Shown here: positions 4,839 to 7,031 of the stretch, in pieces
Layout of the letters: each line of letters starts with the position of its first letter
How positions within the stretch are numbered: position 1 is the first letter of the stretch
NCBI GenBank assembly: GCA_964651755.1
Contig: CAZYZD010000099.1
Span: forward strand, 1-7,031
From: QNZT01 sp964651755
GTDB lineage: Bacteria > Campylobacterota > Campylobacteria > Campylobacterales > QNZT01
Direction: 5' to 3'
Length of the DNA: 7,031 nt
Translations under genes and position numbers: made by a program
Notes under the pieces: model-generated
Told to the model about the DNA's origin: nothing
What the model saw: the letters and a program-made list of their open reading frames with translations, nothing else
Databases searched by the model: none

Positions 4839-5189
4839 ATGAAGTTTGTAGCACTCGTCGCCATTGTAGGAGAAGAGAGAGAAGAAGAAGCTATCGCTAT
4901 GGCAAAAGAGTCAGGTGCCGGAGCGGTAACAATCCTCAAAGGACGCAACCTCGGACTCAAAGAGAAGAAGATCTTCTTCGGACTTACACTTGAAGAGAAT
5001 GTCTCTTTGCTGCTCTTTATCCTGCCGCGTAAAATTTCACTGGTCATCATGAAACAACTGCGTAAAGGGCTGGATATCGACAATGATGAAAACAGCTCCC
5101 TTATCTTTACACTCCCTATCGGACATGTTGCAGGACTCAATATCCAGGAATTGCACAAATTCGAAAATGAAATCAAAAATGTACTCTAA
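4839..5189 (+). CDS. Non-canonical PII-like signalling protein
   Basis: A 116-residue protein with the beta-alpha-beta-beta-alpha-beta pattern of the PII superfamily: strand 2-10, helix 12-27, strand 28-37, strand 55-63, helix 66-78, strand 87-94. GAGAVTILKGRNLG at about 26-39 fits the PII core. Two canonical elements are missing. The T-loop (about 40-54) is short and lacks the uridylylated tyrosine of GlnB. The TGxxGDGK nucleotide-binding loop is replaced by GLDIDNDENSS. It is therefore unlikely to be a GlnB/GlnK nitrogen regulator. PII-like proteins encoded beside transporters (for example SbtB with SbtA) commonly form trimers that bind their transporter, so control of the DUF1538 protein is the likely job. 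AAGGAG lies five bases before the ATG, and the next gene follows after 12 bases. Its ligand cannot be told from sequence. Confidence 0.82.
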   Translation: MKFVALVAIVGEEREEEAIAMAKESGAGAVTILKGRNLGLKEKKIFFGLTLEENVSLLLFILPRKISLVIMKQLRKGLDIDNDENSSLIFTLPIGHVAGLNIQELHKFENEIKNVL

Positions 5190-5201
5190 AGGAGATATAC
5201 A

Positions 5202-5597
5202 ATGTTAGTCAAAGAGGTTATGACCCCAAAAGAAAAGTTGATCACCGTAACACAAATGACACCTGTCAGAGAAGCACTCTCACTTATGAAAAAACACAAA
5301 ATACGTGCTGTCATCGTAGATAAAAACTGTGAAAACGGCGCTTACGGTCTGGTGACGTTTAAAAATATTTTGCAATCTATTGTCGCAGAAGACGGAGATA
5401 TCGACCTTTTAAATGTCTATGACATCGCTGTCAGTCCAGTCATCTCTGTATCACAGTATCTTGATATGAAATATGCAGCGCAGATGATGGTCAAAAACTC
5501 CATTAAAAGAGTACTGGTCATAGACAATAACGAACTTCACGGTATATTGACCATGTCTGACCTCATCGGTGTATTGATGGAAGATAACAATATATAA
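5202..5597 (+). CDS. Tandem CBS-domain protein
   Basis: A 131-residue soluble protein consisting of one CBS pair (Bateman module) and nothing else. CBS1 spans about 5-62 (VMTPKEKLITVTQ..., RAVIVD, YGLVTFKNI). CBS2 spans about 72-126 (DIAVSPVISVS, KRVLVIDN, HGILTMSDLI). GILTMSD at 114-120 is the usual ribose/phosphate-contacting motif of adenine-nucleotide sites. In the first domain the matching aspartate is asparagine (GLVTFKN), so one site may be weaker. Such stand-alone pairs usually sense AMP, ADP, ATP or related ligands and control a partner protein. Here the candidates are the DUF1538 transporter or the kinase encoded four bases downstream. AAAGGAG lies seven bases before the ATG. Family call is secure; ligand and partner are inferred. 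Confidence 0.92.
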   Translation: MLVKEVMTPKEKLITVTQMTPVREALSLMKKHKIRAVIVDKNCENGAYGLVTFKNILQSIVAEDGDIDLLNVYDIAVSPVISVSQYLDMKYAAQMMVKNSIKRVLVIDNNELHGILTMSDLIGVLMEDNNI

Positions 5598-5601
5598 TAT
5601 A

Positions 5602-7031
5602 GTGAAAAAAAGAGATTCATTTTACCACCCCGGACGCATCAAGGAGGTTTTCCTCTTTCTGCTGACTATCTTTTTACTGATTAAAAAGAGAACACATTTT
5701 CTCTTTTTCAAACCCCTCTCTCCCCAGGCACTGACTGAAACTATTCATAAACTGGGCGCTAGTTATATCAAACTGGCACAAGTACTTGCCACAAGAGCCG
5801 ACTTTTTTGAAGGAGAGTACCTTGAAGCACTCAAAACACTTCATGACGAAATCCCTCCTATGTCAGAAAGTGAATTTCAAAAAGTATTTGCCAAAGCTTT
5901 TGCAGACTCACCCTTCAAATACTTTGACCCGCACCCCATCGCCAGTGCCTCCATAGGAGAGGTTCATACTGCTACCTTGCAAAACGGTGAAAAGGTGGCT
6001 GTCAAACTGCGACGCTATGCGATCGAAAAACAAGTTGTTGCAGATATCAGAATTTTACGTTTTTTCAACCGTCTTTTTCGCCCCCTCTTCTCCTACTACA
6101 CCAAAAACTCCGTCGAAGCGGTAATCGAAGAGTTCGCATCGATGATTACGCAGGAGGTAAACTTCAAAAAAGAGCTGGAAAATCTGCAAAAGTTTTCCCA
6201 GACATACCCTGACAGCGGTGTCAAATTTCCAAAACCGTTTGTTGCGTACTGTAGTGAAGATGCCATTGTCATGAGCTTTGAAGAGGGATATCGTTTCGAT
6301 GATAAAGAGAATCTCTCCAAACTTGGTGTCAGATTTGAAGATATTATGGGAAAACTGATCTATTTCTATACGGAACAGATGCTGATAAACGGCTACTTTC
6401 ATGCAGATCCACATCCGGGAAATCTGTTGATCGACAAAGAGGGGAATCTGATTTTACTTGACTTTGGTATGGTAAAAAAGATTCCAAATCTTACCCGTAT
6501 CGCGATCATCGAACTGATCAAATCTGCAAATGAAAGAGACTTTGAACTCTACATCACCGCCTGTAAACGTCTGGGAATCGTTGCGCATGATGCCCCGGAT
6601 GCACAGATGCAGGAGCTTGCAGAGCGTATGTTCGAGATATTTGGCAATGAAAATCTGGATGCCGCATCGATGCAGCAACTCGCATTTGAACTGCTGGCAT
6701 CGATGAAAGATCTCCCTTTCAAACTCCCGCAGGAAGCGATTTACATGCTGCGTGCCAGTGCTATTATCGAAGGTCTTGGGACGACATATATCGAAAATTT
6801 CAACGGTGTTAAAGATATCCTCCCCATTTTACAGCGTTATATTCCCAAAGCACTGGGAGGCAACGACCGTCTTCTGAAACTACTTAAAAATGAAGTAACA
6901 GGTATTCCGCTAACTGTCCGACGTGTCAAAAAGATAGTAACTGATCTGAGTGAAAATGCCCTCCAGGTACACATGAACCCTGACAGCCTGGATTTGCTTG
7001 TCGAAAAACAGAAGGCTTATTTTAAACCGCT
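5602..7031 (+). CDS. ABC1/UbiB-family atypical kinase (3' end missing)
   Basis: The first 476 residues of an AarF/ABC1/UbiB protein, whose bacterial members are ATP-dependent accessory factors of isoprenoid quinone synthesis at the membrane. Visible motifs: K57-L-A-Q60, the KxGQ position; an A-rich loop ASASIGEVH (114-122); the VAVK lysine K135; HADPHPGNLL (267-276); and LLDFG with D287. The Gly of KxGQ is Ala, and the usual GQVH is GEVH. Residues 15-27 are hydrophobic. The C-terminal region, often membrane-associated, lies beyond the window. The GTG at 5602 is chosen because a TGA at 5575 bounds the frame and the first in-frame ATG is near residue 87, inside conserved sequence. No Shine-Dalgarno precedes it and it lies four bases after the CBS stop, so coupled translation is likely. 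Campylobacterota use menaquinone rather than ubiquinone, so the target is uncertain. Confidence 0.92.
   Translation, partial: MKKRDSFYHPGRIKEVFLFLLTIFLLIKKRTHFLFFKPLSPQALTETIHKLGASYIKLAQVLATRADFFEGEYLEALKTLHDEIPPMSESEFQKVFAKAFADSPFKYFDPHPIASASIGEVHTATLQNGEKVAVKLRRYAIEKQVVADIRILRFFNRLFRPLFSYYTKNSVEAVIEEFASMITQEVNFKKELENLQKFSQTYPDSGVKFPKPFVAYCSEDAIVMSFEEGYRFDDKENLSKLGVRFEDIMGKLIYFYTEQMLINGYFHADPHPGNLLIDKEGNLILLDFGMVKKIPNLTRIAIIELIKSANERDFELYITACKRLGIVAHDAPDAQMQELAERMFEIFGNENLDAASMQQLAFELLASMKDLPFKLPQEAIYMLRASAIIEGLGTTYIENFNGVKDILPILQRYIPKALGGNDRLLKLLKNEVTGIPLTVRRVKKIVTDLSENALQVHMNPDSLDLLVEKQKAYFKP

Noticed and set aside
4754..5176. 140-codon reverse-strand ORF opposite the PII-like gene
   Set aside because: Serine-rich low-complexity translation antisense to a clear PII-like gene; no promoter or ribosome site seen.

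Overview
The window looks like chromosomal DNA from a free-living member of the Campylobacterota, of the Sulfurimonas/Sulfurovum kind. This rests on moderate-to-low GC, short intergenic gaps, A-rich Shine-Dalgarno sites, promoters with a clear TATAAT box and often a poor -35, and the protein set (YjdM/PhnA zinc ribbon, S24 repressor, beta-carbonic anhydrase, DUF1538 transporter with a PII-like partner, ABC1 kinase). The assignment is inferred from protein character and was not tested by a search. No rRNA, tRNA, CRISPR array or insertion sequence is visible.

Layout. (1) 1-472: the 3' part of a cyclophilin-type peptidyl-prolyl isomerase with a clear intrinsic terminator. (2) 503-1151: an AT-richer type II toxin-antitoxin pair (ribbon-helix-helix antitoxin plus MazF/PemK toxin) behind a near-consensus promoter. 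(3) 1202-1578: yjdM/phnA. (4) 1592-2481: a compact switch-like unit. A leftward self-cleaving S24 (LexA/CI-type) repressor faces a rightward 33-codon ORF. Both seem to be driven by two promoters that share the same two hexamers as an inverted repeat, and a perfect palindrome sits at the repressor's predicted transcription start. Hairpin terminators close both ends. (5) 2492-3199: a leftward beta-carbonic anhydrase. (6) 3288-7031: a rightward operon of a duplicated DUF1538 membrane protein, a non-canonical PII-like protein, a tandem CBS protein and an ABC1/UbiB-family kinase that runs off the end. Gaps between these genes are 19, 12 and 4 bases.

How the parts may work together. The last operon joins an ion transporter family (DUF1538, whose characterised members are Na+(K+)/H+ antiporters) to two families that usually sense small ligands or nucleotides (PII-like and CBS). 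It is transcribed divergently from a carbonic anhydrase. A linked role in pH, cation or inorganic-carbon homeostasis is an attractive inference. The repressor/33-aa unit resembles a minimal DNA-damage-responsive switch controlling one small amphipathic peptide, and it is the best candidate in this window for an undescribed system.
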